From contig NC_080716.1 in the NCBI RefSeq assembly GCF_019097595.1, positions 11,837,401 to 11,901,400 on the forward strand: 64,000 bases of DNA. The letters are read 5' to 3'. The stretch is from Hemibagrus wyckioides. Its lineage: Eukaryota > Chordata > Actinopteri > Siluriformes > Bagridae. The notes below the pieces were generated by a model. That model was not told where the DNA came from. It searched no databases and was given only the letters and a program-made list of their open reading frames with translations. Positions 49,350 through 58,417 of the stretch are shown here, piece after piece (positions within the stretch are counted from its first letter, which is position 1; every line of letters starts with the position of its first letter). Made by a program: the position numbers and the translations under genes.

Positions 49350-49685
49350 GCATCCCTGAGAACTTGTTTTTCATTGTGGTGATAGAAACGTGACTGCATC
49401 ACATTGCGTCAGCATGTTATTTTTTTATGGCGCACAGCTTATATAAAGGACATTCATGAGGTTATGTTTACCCACCTACCATGCAGATTACAACTCAATG
49501 TAGGTGTTAATTGAAGAATTAGTGAATAGATTAGCACCTGCTTAAATCACCCTTAGTGTACAGTTAAGCCTTAAGCCTCTATAAGTAGCATGCAAAGACA
49601 ACAATTATGTAGTTCTCATAGACAAATAATTCAGTCAAAGAAATGAGATTTGTTGTGTGTTTTTTTTTTTTTTTACCACTTCCAG

Positions 49686-49784
49686 AAAGGATTTACTCCC
49701 TTACACGTTGCATCTAAGTATGGAAGCCTTGATGTGGCCAAGCTCCTGCTGCAACGTCGAGCCCCTCCAGATGCATCTGGGAAA
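49686..49784 (+). CDS. ank2: ank2 exon 16, ankyrin repeat 17
   Basis: The exon has 33 codons, phase 0/0, a T-rich tract leading to acceptor CTTCCAG, and donor AAA|GTAAGA. It starts [18 protein letters not shown] and ends PPDASGK. Confidence 0.97.
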
Positions 49785-50362
49785 GTAAGAACAACATTCT
49801 CATGCTGTCATCTAGATGAAATGGACTAAAAAAAAATACATTTCCAATGGACAATCTTTAATTTTATAGCTGACAAATTAGCAAAGTAGGATTTGAGAAG
49901 GCACAACAATATTTATATCCATCACATTTCTGTCACTTGCTAGAGACAATCAGCTCTTGAAACACAGATTTGCTATATAACATACATTACGATGTTATTG
50001 TGCATATTCAGTAGAGCCTAATTCATAGACTTTTTTGGACTGTTGTTTAAAAGAAAGCCATAGAGACAATGTTGACTACAAGAGCGCTGGTAAGCATAGT
50101 TTCATTTGATGGTAATACAAACTTTTATCAAATAATAAAGCCAAATATTTCTGTTTCTTTTCTTTAATAAGAAACCAGATAATAGCTCCTGCCAAGCTTG
50201 CACTTTAATCTAAACAATAACATTTTTTTTTATAAGATTAACACATTAACACTCTCTAGTAACACAGCTTTTATATACGCATATGTGTGTATGTGTATTT
50301 TACTGACTTTGCACTTCTAACAGCTTCTTCTTAACCCTATGCACTGACCCTCATTCTTGTAG

Positions 50363-50461
50363 AACGGTCTCACGCCTCTCCATGTCGCTGCACATTATGA
50401 TAACCAGAAGGTGGCACTGCTGCTTTTGGACAAAGGGGCTTCACCCCACGCCACAGCCAAG
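50363..50461 (+). CDS. ank2: ank2 exon 17, ankyrin repeat 18
   Basis: The exon has 33 codons, phase 0/0, acceptor TTCTTGTAG and donor AAG|GTGAGA. It starts [18 protein letters not shown] and ends SPHATAK. The next intron is 138 nt and is open in one frame with exons 17 and 18, so a retained intron would not stop translation. Confidence 0.97.
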
Positions 50462-50599
50462 GTGAGAGAGTGCACCATCATGGGCTTTTTGCTTAATGGT
50501 GGTTTGCTTTCTGCAAACCTTGATCACTGGAGCTCACTAATCGCAAACTTTCTCAAGGTTCTGTCTCTAATTCCATCTCTATGCTTTCTGCCTTTGCAG

Positions 50600-50797
50600 A
50601 ACGGATATACTCCCCTCCACATAGCTGCAAAGAAGAACCAGATGGATATTGCCACTACTCTATTGCAGTATGGTGCAGAAACCAACATCCTGACCAAGCA
50701 GGGGGTGACGCCGCTTCACCTGGCCTCTCAGGAGGGCCACAGTGACATGGCGGCTCTGCTGCTGGAGAAAGGGGCCCACATTAATGTGCCCACTAAG
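50600..50797 (+). CDS. ank2: ank2 exon 18, ankyrin repeats 19-20
   Basis: This double-repeat exon has 66 codons, phase 0/0, acceptor CCTTTGCAG and donor AAG|GTAACA. It starts [18 protein letters not shown]; the second half starts [18 protein letters not shown]. Confidence 0.97.
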
Positions 50798-50899
50798 GTA
50801 ACAGTACAGTAAATTACAGTATATGAAAAAAATAGCTTGTCAAAACCACAACACAGAAACTTTGGGTTTGTTGGAAAGTCCAGCTAGGAACAAACTTTT

Positions 50900-51435
50900 G
50901 TACTACAGTGCTGTCGAATTCTCAAATCCGATTGGTCAGTAGGTGTTGATGCTCTCGTAGCTTTTTGGTGCTCTTATTTTTATTTTTCATAAGAGCATGA
51001 CTCTTCAAATCACGGGTTTCTATTCTATGCACTTCTATTCTATTTGTGCTCTCAGGTATTAGTGCTTTGAAATAGCCAAGCTTTCCATAACAGGAAAGTG
51101 TAAAGCACAGAGAACTTTGTAGTTTTCAGTTTCTCTGTAACATGACACTGCATTTTTGGGTGGAATTATTCATTCTGACAAAAGAGACAAAAGAGAGAAT
51201 GGTGAAGAAAAAAACTCTTTGTAGCAACTGATTATAGCATGTGATAATAGGAACTTGTCTCACAGACACCACATTACAAACTGTTAAAAGTTTGTGTTCG
51301 AAACTGTGACAGAAAAATTACAACCTTCCAACCTTCGCTGGCAAGTTGCAGTGTAAGTGGCATAAAACACTTATTTGGATGTGGACATCGAATCAAACCC
51401 ATTGCTGATTATTTTCATATAACAGGAAGCACTGA
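50900..51435. repeat. Dispersed MITE-like fish repeat in intron 18
   Basis: Recognisable blocks are GCTGTCGAATTCTCAAATCC, GATTGGTCAGTAGGTGTTGA, CACAGACACCACATTACAAA, GCAGTGTAAGTGGCATAAAA and GATGTGGACATCGAATCAAA. I know this as a non-autonomous DNA element frequent in teleosts. About 535 bp. Confidence 0.55.
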
Positions 51436-52114
51436 ACTGTTATAAATAAGATTATATTTATATTTTATATATATGATCATTTATGGGTATTTGCAGGAAA
51501 GCAATTAATATAATCTTATTTATAAACATGTTGCTTTGTAAACATGGTTTATTAATGTTGGGGTTTAGCGTTTTAGTGTACATTAAGGCAGACAAAAACA
51601 TGCCAATCATTACCAAACAGACGTCTGGATTAATTACCATTAAACATTTTTAAATGAGAAAACAAATCTTGTAATGAACTATGAGAAAGATAGGATTCTC
51701 AGTGCAACCTGAACAGATGCTGTTGATGCTGATGACTAATCACAGTGAGTTGTAGTCCTACTGGAATACACATAATCTGTATATGCAGTCATTAATATAG
51801 CCACTGGACAGATGTGTTTTGGCTAATTTTCAACAAGAGTGTCAGAAATGAGTGAGTGAATATTTCTGTTCTCCCTAATTACAAATTCTACTGCCTTAAT
51901 TAAAAGTATTAACCTTTAACGAATGCATTCAGATGAATTTGTCATTCATTCATTTGTGAATTGAGGATTTTAAAGGAGGCGATCACCCAGTATTCTCAAG
52001 GTTCATTTGTACATGTCTATACAAATTTTTTTGTTGCATTTTAAATAATTGCTCTTTAATTTTAATTATTTTAATCTTATTGATCGCATTGTCGCTTGTT
52101 TATTTTCTCCACAG

Positions 52115-52213
52115 AGTGGCCTTACAGCTCTTCATCTGGCTGCCCAGGAAGATAAAGTCAGTGTTGCTGAAATCTTAGTTAAAAACAATGCCAACCTCGA
52201 CCAGCAAACTAAA
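52115..52213 (+). CDS. ank2: ank2 exon 19, ankyrin repeat 21
   Basis: The exon has 33 codons, phase 0/0, acceptor TCTCCACAG and donor AAA|GTAAGA. It starts SGLTALHLAAQEDKVSVA and ends NLDQQTK. The following intron carries a near-perfect 39-bp inverted repeat. Confidence 0.97.
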
Positions 52214-52384
52214 GTAAGAAAATTACTGCAGTGCATTTTCTCAAGGAATGGATGTAAATATGATCCAGAAAAAATTTTGCTCATAGAAAAAACATAATAT
52301 TATATATGATTCAGACAAACCACATTGCCAGAACAAAACAAAAGGTGCATATTTTAAAAACACTAGAGAGGGTTGTAAGCTAAA

Positions 52385-52525
52385 ATCTCAGGGCTATCAG
52401 AGAGGCACTTGGCCCTCAAGCAAAACTCATATGTTTCAATTCTGTCATATGTCTTATGATTTATGCTCATTGACAGCCACTTTGAGTAAAAGCAGCTGAC
52501 AAATGAATAAATGTAAATGTATAGA
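52385..52525 (+). repeat. SINE relic in intron 19
   Basis: GCACTTGGCCCTCAAGC and CACTTTGAGTAAAAGCAGCT, then GACAAATGAATAAATGTAAA, resemble a fish SINE body and tail (TTGGATAAAAGCGTCTGCTA type). The tail overlaps the left arm of the inverted repeat at 52513. Confidence 0.5.
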
Positions 52526-52609
52526 TGGTAAGAAATGCCAAATATAGAGATTGTAAACAAATGAAACACTATCTCTATATTTGTCATTTCTTACCATCTA
52601 TACATTTAC
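52513..52609. repeat. Near-perfect 39-bp inverted repeat in intron 19
   Basis: Left arm 52513-52551 and right arm 52571-52609 are reverse complements with a single mismatch, around a 19-nt loop. In RNA this would form a 97-nt hairpin. It lies within the ank2 intron. Confidence 0.85.
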
Positions 52610-52749
52610 AATGAAACAATTCACAATCTTTTTTAAACCTTACTTCATAAAATTCATATCAGATTCATGTTCAATGTCTTCATATATCGCTAGTTGCACC
52701 TATTAGCTCAGAAATGTTTCAAATAAAAGATCGATCATTTTTCTTCTAG

Positions 52750-52848
52750 TTGGGTTACACACCACTAATCGTCGCCTGCCACTACGGAAATAGCAAGATG
52801 GTCAACTTCCTTCTAAAAAATAACGCCAGTGTCAATGCCAAGACGAAG
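52750..52848 (+). CDS. ank2: ank2 exon 20, ankyrin repeat 22
   Basis: The exon has 33 codons, phase 0/0, acceptor TTCTTCTAG and donor AAG|GTATAG. It starts [18 protein letters not shown]; Ile-Val-Ala-Cys here is typical of ankyrin-2. The next intron is 80 nt. Confidence 0.97.
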
Positions 52849-52928
52849 GTATAGTAGTCCTAAACAACATAAAGAAAAAATTATAAACATGTTCTTCTGA
52901 AGGTGACGTGTCTGTGTCCTGTGTTCAG

Positions 52929-53027
52929 AATGGATATACACCTCTACACCAAGCAGCTCAACAGGGCAACACACACATTATCAACATTCTGCTGCAATAC
53001 GGAGCCAAACCCAATGCTACCACTGCG
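52929..53027 (+). CDS. ank2: ank2 exon 21, ankyrin repeat 23
   Basis: The exon has 33 codons, phase 0/0, acceptor GTGTTCAG and donor GCG|GTGAGT. It starts [18 protein letters not shown] and ends PNATTA. The next intron is 96 nt and contains a (CA)n tract. Confidence 0.97.
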
Positions 53028-53123
53028 GTGAGTACATGACCACATGCACAACACAAACAGACATACACACACACACACACACACAACGCAGATTTGCATT
53101 AATTCATGATTTTTTTTTTCCAG

Positions 53124-53222
53124 AATGGAAACACAGCCCTTGCCATCGCTCGTCGCCTGGGTTACATATCAGTGGTAGACACATTAAAAGTGGTTACAGA
53201 GGAGGTCATTACTACGACAACC
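53124..53222 (+). CDS. ank2: ank2 exon 22, ankyrin repeat 24
   Basis: The exon has 33 codons, phase 0/0, acceptor TTTTTCCAG and donor ACC|GTAAGT. It starts [18 protein letters not shown], the C-terminal cap repeat, and then [12 protein letters not shown], the start of the linker towards ZU5. Confidence 0.97.
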
Positions 53223-53308
53223 GTAAGTCTAATTTGAAACTCTAATTTGAAACGAAGTATTATTGGCTTGTGTGTATGTGGTAATAAGCTGATTGTGTTT
53301 TGACACAG

Positions 53309-53381
53309 ACGGTGACTGAGAAACACAAACTAAACGTGCCAGAGACCATGACTGAGGTCCTTGATGTGTCTGATGAGGAAG
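53309..53381 (+). CDS. ank2: ank2 exon 23, linker
   Basis: The exon has 73 nt, starting in phase 0 and ending after one base of a codon; acceptor TGACACAG, donor GAAG|GTACGA. It encodes [20 protein letters not shown], then SDEE, the conserved linker after repeat 24. The phase change at its end is matched by exons 24, 25 and 26. Confidence 0.96.
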
Positions 53382-53511
53382 GTACGATTCAAAATCAGCA
53401 ATTTCATTCAGCAATTTCAGCAAATCATTATTTTTCTTTGAAAATTTCATCTGCAGGACTGTGTTCCTAGATAGACTTTACTCATTCTTACTGATATGAC
53501 ATGTCATGTAG

Positions 53512-53562
53512 CACTGAAGCAGACTGCTGATGGTGCTATATCTGATGACTCCTTTGATGAAG
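53512..53562 (+). CDS. ank2: Candidate 51-nt cassette exon in the linker
   Basis: After acceptor CATGTAG and before donor GAAG|GTACAA lies a 51-nt stretch that enters and leaves after codon base 1, so it can be included or skipped without changing the frame. It would encode ALKQTADGAISDDSFDE, an acidic Ser/Asp-rich peptide like its neighbours. The upstream pyrimidine tract is weak. I know ankyrin-3 has acidic insert sequence at this point, but cannot confirm a direct counterpart. It could also be chance. Confidence 0.65.
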
Positions 53563-53902
53563 GTACAAGGCACTATTCTACTAGTGCTTGGTTGCTGTGT
53601 AGAACTGGCAGGTTTTTTTTTTTAAAAAATGGATGCAGTAGTTAACTGAACACTTATAATAATTAATTGTTTAAATCATGGATAATTATATACTAAGTGT
53701 GCTTTGCATGGAATTGGATACTTTTTCCCCTTGTAACACAGCAACAGTTTTACCTCACAGTATGCTGAATATCCTATTATCACAATGGGTTTGAGAATAA
53801 TTTACTGATTTATTAATCTATCAAATTATTCATCAATGATCTATTTATTTGTAGTGCAGGATAGACTTATTTAAGATTCTAGATATTAGAACCTGCATGC
53901 AT

Positions 53903-54068
53903 GGGGTGGTAGCTCAGAGCTTAAAGACCTTGGACTGATCAGAAGGTCATGGGGTGCAACTGCTAGGCCTTTGAGCAATGCATTTACCCCTCAACTGCTC
54001 ACTTGCTCAGTTGTGGAAATAACTATTGCTCTGGATGAGAGCATATGCTAAATGCTATAAATGCATAA
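53903..54068 (+). repeat. tRNA-derived SINE
   Basis: The tRNA-like head (GGGGTGGTAGCTCAGAGC, degenerate box B around GGTCATGGGGTGCAAC) is followed by CCTTTGAGCAATGC, CCCTCAACTGCTCA and TCTGGATGAGAGCATATGCT. That order is typical of a widespread fish SINE. It lies in intron 24, in the sense direction. Confidence 0.75.
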
Positions 54069-54454
54069 GATTCTTTTTTCTTTTTTTTTGGAATGGCATA
54101 GTGTCTGTTGCCATGGCTGTAACTAGCTATGAGGACACTGAGGTCTGGACTTCGGTACATTAGGCAGGGTAGTTTTAGTAAGTTATATTTCTTTATTTTA
54201 TTGTATTGCTTTTCACGTAGAAACTTCTACAGTTGTCGAATTCGATATAGAAACGATGAAGTGCTGATAATGTGGTGGCAGAGTGTACATTACTATGTGG
54301 AAAAACGTTCCAAGGCTCAATCTGCAATGATGAGGAGAATGCTTAAGGTTTGCTCTTAGACTTACTAACTCTCATGGACACAACACTGCGAACACTTCAA
54401 CATCTTGTAGATTTATATATAACACATATAGTATTATGAGCTACCATCATATAT

Positions 54455-54456
<2 letters not shown>

Positions 54457-54552
<96 letters not shown>
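54457..54552. repeat. (TAGA)n in intron 24
   Basis: An uninterrupted tetranucleotide run of about 95 bp. Confidence 0.97.
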
Positions 54553-55048
54553 GAGAATATGTGACAAAATATATAAATGAGAGTGTTTATGTGAACAATT
54601 GGTGGTTTGTAAAATTAAACCTCAATTTTTTAAAACATTTAAATTATGCCTGACACCAAATTAGGTTGTAAGTTGTAGTAATGTTATCTGTAGTCTTCTT
54701 TTATGACTACATACTGTTCAGTATCAGCTCATGATATTAAGTTGTTGTACTGTTTAATATTGCTGTATCAGATATTAGCAATTGATGTACACGTTCCACA
54801 TTTTGATATATCAGCTGTCACAATTATGCAATGTGGCCTCACAAAAGGTTAGATCCTAGTTGCAGGAATGTCATTTTTTTAAGATAAGTGGATATTGTTT
54901 ATGGCATTTGTGGTTATAGCATTAAGCTGAAAAAGTCTATTCAATGCCAAGCTATTATTTTAGACGCTTACTGTATCTCTCCACTGGGTGCCTTAAACTA
55001 CAGCACAACTATTCGCTTATAAATATTCATTTTTGTTCTACCCTGTAG

Positions 55049-55093
55049 GTAGCCACTATGCTTTTGACAGCAGAAGTCCACTCTCAGGCTTCA
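55049..55093 (+). CDS. ank2: Candidate 45-nt cassette exon in the linker
   Basis: A T-rich tract leads to acceptor CCCTGTAG, and the stretch ends at a good donor, TTCA|GTATGT. The 45 nt also enter and leave after codon base 1. The peptide would be (G)SHYAFDSRSPLSGF. With this exon in, the first codon of the junction with exon 26 changes from Gly to Ser; with it out, the linker reads [13 protein letters not shown], which matches the usual ankyrin-B form. It is therefore optional if real. Confidence 0.55.
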
Positions 55094-55515
55094 GTATGTT
55101 TGATATTTACTGTCAGTTTTCCCTGCTGCTTTTTGCCAGTCCTAGAAATTCTATCCTTGCTGGTCAGACCTGGCAACAGGAGCAATATTGCTTTATTATC
55201 CGTACTGATTGTGTCAGCACTGAGCTTTAGAGCACTTCTTAATGCCAGAAAAAAGAAGAAATGTGTGCTTTTAGTGTAGTGTTGCTGAGTGTGAGTTCCT
55301 TAATGCTAAACGCTAGAAGCAGTAACCCCTATTTAAGCACACATACCTTTTGTTTGTGTTTCTGTGTGTGTATGGTGCATTGCATAATGTGGTATTTACA
55401 ATACACTTCAACATTGTGTTTTAGTTATGTTAGTTGGACATTAAAATATCTAATAATATCTTAGCAATATTTTATTCGTGTTTTTATTTCTCACATGTCT
55501 ATGTCTGTGTCACAG

Positions 55516-55657
55516 GTGAGGATACTATGACGGGTGATGGAGGAGAATATCTGAGAGCAGAGGACCTGAGGGAGCTGGGAGACGATTCTCTGCCTGGGCA
55601 ATACTTGGATGGCATGAATTACCTGAGATTCAGTCTAGAAGGCAGCCGGTCCGAAAG
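55516..55657 (+). CDS. ank2: ank2 exon 26, linker
   Basis: The exon has 142 nt, entering after codon base 1 and leaving after base 2; acceptor TGTCACAG, donor AAAG|GTGAAA. It encodes [20 protein letters not shown], then [18 protein letters not shown] and ends SRSE. This acidic linker segment is highly conserved in ankyrin-2. Confidence 0.95.
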
Positions 55658-55909
55658 GTGAAACATGCATCATAGAAATATGTAGCAAAAATATTAATCA
55701 CAATTAATTACTGCATGGCAAATATGACATTTATATGATCATTTAGGTACTACGTTTAGTTTTACCTTTCAATGATTTCAGTATTCCTACTAAAACCAGC
55801 TTCTGATTGCACAACACTGCTTGATAACTCACAAATATTTTTAATAGATTCTATAACAGACAATTCCTCCTAACTTCTAATACTTTTCACTCTTTTAATG
55901 CTCACATAG

Positions 55910-55921
55910 TCGGTTCCAAAG
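55910..55921 (+). CDS. ank2: ank2 exon 27, 12-nt microexon
   Basis: Twelve nucleotides between acceptor CTCACATAG and donor AAAG|GTATGA enter and leave after codon base 2, matching both neighbours. Joined, it gives S-R-F-Q before the next MDRSYMSNR. In mammalian ankyrin-B the same place reads SLRSFS before SDRS, so a very short exon here is expected. The upstream tract is T-rich. Skipping would also keep the frame. Confidence 0.75.
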
Positions 55922-56003
55922 GTATGAATCCAAAGATTTTGAAATTTTATTGTTAGCTATTATTTGCTAGAATCCCTTGCTCATTGGTTCTGTGTCATTT
56001 CAG

Positions 56004-56091
56004 TATGGACAGGTCCTACATGTCTAATCGTTATGGCTATTACTCCCCAAAGCATGATGGGATGTTGGATGACACTATCCACAGTTACCAG
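56004..56091 (+). CDS. ank2: ank2 exon 28, linker
   Basis: The exon has 88 nt, entering after codon base 2 and leaving in phase 0; acceptor TCATTTCAG, donor CAG|GTGAAG. The peptide is MDRSYMSNRYGYYSPKHDGM, then LDDTIHSYQ. It aligns with the mammalian SDRSHTLSHASYLRDSAVMD segment but is more Tyr-rich. Confidence 0.92.
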
Positions 56092-56271
56092 GTGAAGTCA
56101 CACAGTTGCACTATACTGTTGATGTTTATTGTCACTTAAAAACATTCAATCTGAGGAATTATCATAAAAGATCATTCAAAGCCCTGTGAGGTCTATTATT
56201 GTGTTTTCTTGAAAAGAATTTTGAGTGTTGGATGGAGTTCATATATAATATCTTCACTTAACTGTGTCCAG

Positions 56272-56369
56272 GTGTCATCCCTTGCTAATGAGAAGGACCC
56301 ATTTAGATTGAACTGGGAATCAGAAAACTTGGACAACATTGCACTCTCCTCCAGTGCTGCTCACTCTGG
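56272..56369 (+). CDS. ank2: ank2 exon 29, linker before ZU5
   Basis: The exon has 98 nt, entering in phase 0 and leaving after codon base 2; acceptor TGTGTCCAG, donor TCTGG|GTATGG. The peptide is VSSLANEKDPFRLNWESENL, then DNIALSSSAAHSG, matching the vertebrate ENLDNVALSSSPIHSG end. It joins either exon 30 or exon 31. Confidence 0.94.
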
Positions 56370-57290
56370 GTATGGCATATAGATACACATATTCTAATGT
56401 CTGAAAATGTGATGGTTCATTTATTGTTACTGTACAGAATTCCAGCTGGAAAATTATAGAACCTCATAAAGGAGGTTTTGGTAAATAGATATGGTACATT
56501 GAAAATCGAATTTGTCTGTTATCTTAGTAGGCCTGGGGCCTTACTATTAAATTAATGATAACATACAGTACCATCATATGTGAGTGTGGTTCTAGACCCA
56601 GTTGCAGGAACCCAGCAGTGTTGCTTTGGGATGTAAATCTACGAGTAATTGAGGTACTGAAGTTGCCCTTTGGTGGTATCAGGAATGAAGGATAGGTCTT
56701 ACAGAATATGCTGGTGATCCTGCTATGTGAGGCATTAGGGAGGGGTTCACTGGTCATCATCTAGTCACTGGTCACATCATCTAGTAAACCAAGAGTGACA
56801 AGCTTGTGAAGGGAAACATGGACACTTGGTGATAATAGGTTATAGTATACATTATTACAAAGATTAAAATGGAGATAGATCTTGTTTTGAAGACTTTTGA
56901 CAGAAACAGAGTGATCACAAAAAGGCCCTGTGGCTGATGACATCCCAGTTTATGGGTGCAATGAAACATGACTCTGGTATTATGATGTTGATTGTGGTGG
57001 GCTTTGGATCAGCTGTTCACATGTGTGATATTGAGTCTACTTTGACATTCTTGGAATCTAGACAATATGAAGCTCGTAGTAGACTGGTCCATTGGGCTTG
57101 TCCTGGGGTGAGTCACTTTAGACTACTGTACAAAGGAGTGTTCTGCCTGACTATCTGTAGCTCTTTGTTGAAGATATCATAACATCCCAGTCCAGATGTG
57201 AAGCTTTCCTTAAAAAATATATTAAGGTGTGCATCATAGCGGGGGATACTTGGCCTTTGGTTGCTCTTTTGTATGCTTCTCTGCTTTTCC

Positions 57291-57294
<4 letters not shown>

Positions 57295-57322
<28 letters not shown>
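57295..57322 (+). repeat. (CT)n before exon 30
   Basis: CT run about 30 nt upstream of the 36-nt exon acceptor; part of its extended pyrimidine tract. Confidence 0.95.
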
Positions 57323-57324
<2 letters not shown>

Positions 57325-57352
57325 TCTGATGGGTATTTTGTTCTCTCTCCAG

Positions 57353-57388
57353 CCATTCCTCTCCGTGCCATGAACATGACAGCAGCAG
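57353..57388 (+). CDS. ank2: ank2 exon 30, 36-nt optional exon
   Basis: A (CT)n tract (57295-57322) and TTGTTCTCTCTCCAG precede 36 nt that enter and leave after codon base 2 and end at donor GCAG|GTGACT. It encodes HSSPCHEHDSS plus a split Ser. Mammalian ankyrin-B isoforms have a 12-residue insert RASPCLERDNSS at the same site, directly before FLVSFMVD; length, Ser-Pro-Cys and the Ser-rich end agree. It is optional because exon 29 also joins exon 31 in frame. Confidence 0.8.
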
Positions 57389-58192
57389 GTGACTGGCTGC
57401 ATTTTGACCTTTGACCCCCATCTCTTGCACTGTGCAACCCATTCAGAAATCTCTGTTTTTGTCTGTCAGCTCTCTTAATCCCAAATTCACTCCTAATCCG
57501 ACACAGAAACACAGAAACATTTACTTCTGTGCCCAGTTACTACCTAAGGTGCTAACATGGATATGGTGTTTAATTTATTATTGTCTACCTGAAGCGTTGC
57601 AGGATAAAATCTCACATTTATGGCACTGAATTTTATTCAAATGTAGATTGGACCAGAAACCCACTAACACATCTGTTACCTGTTGTATGAATGTGTACTT
57701 CCTGTTAGGTCATTAATAATATTCAACCCTAGCTATTTTGCATCTGTTTCTTAATTGTGTACAGTTAAGCACATCTTCTATTCACAATAATAGTATGGAT
57801 AATATGAGTCCCAACATAGAAAGACACTATATAGCAATTGTCAAATGCTTTATAAACCATTCACCTTTCAAGATGTTTTCACACCATTGCATTATTATCC
57901 TTCTCTACCGTACTATGACTATGTCTTGCGTTCACTAAATGTTCACACAGTCATCCGAATGCTGTACCCTTGTGAATCCTAACAATGTGCCAGTATACCA
58001 TACATTTGAAGCATGCTGGGGAATGTCTCTAATGTTGAATGTGGTATTTCATTGTGTGTTGTGCACACAGGTTTACCCTGACACATGTAACTTCCTCGTT
58101 GGTGTGTCTTTGCATGTAAAAGAACAACACAATAAAATTTCAATTTAGGAGCCAATAGACTGCATTAACATAGATGTTTGCCTCGTTTGCAG

Positions 58193-58417
58193 CTTTCTTG
58201 TCAGTTTTATGGTGGATGCCCGAGGTGGTGCCATGCGAGGATGCCGCCATAATGGCCTACGCATCATCATACCCCCCAGGAAGTGCAGTGCTCCAACAAG
58301 AGTAACATGTCGCCTAGTGAAACGACATCGCTTAGCGACCATGCCCCCGATGGTTGAAGGAGATGGGTTAGCTAGCCGAATTATTGAGGTTGGACCCTCT
58401 GGGGCTCAATTTCTTGG
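58193..58417 (+). CDS. ank2: ank2 exon 31, ZU5-N domain
   Basis: The exon has 225 nt, entering and leaving after codon base 2; acceptor CGTTTGCAG, donor CTTGG|GTAAGC. The peptide starts [20 protein letters not shown], goes through [20 protein letters not shown] and ends [18 protein letters not shown]. This is the first ZU5 domain, which binds beta-spectrin. The Asp-Ala-Arg motif whose mutation is known to weaken spectrin binding is intact (residues 8-10). Confidence 0.97.

Larger units (their letters stand above)
48470..49685 (+). other. Intron 15
   Basis: Holds the MITE-like fragment at 48790 and the imperfect CTCF-like motif at 49336. Otherwise AT-rich. Confidence 0.7.

Noticed and set aside
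53903..53980. tRNA gene
   Set aside because: The tRNA-like sequence is degenerate and continues into a SINE body and tail.
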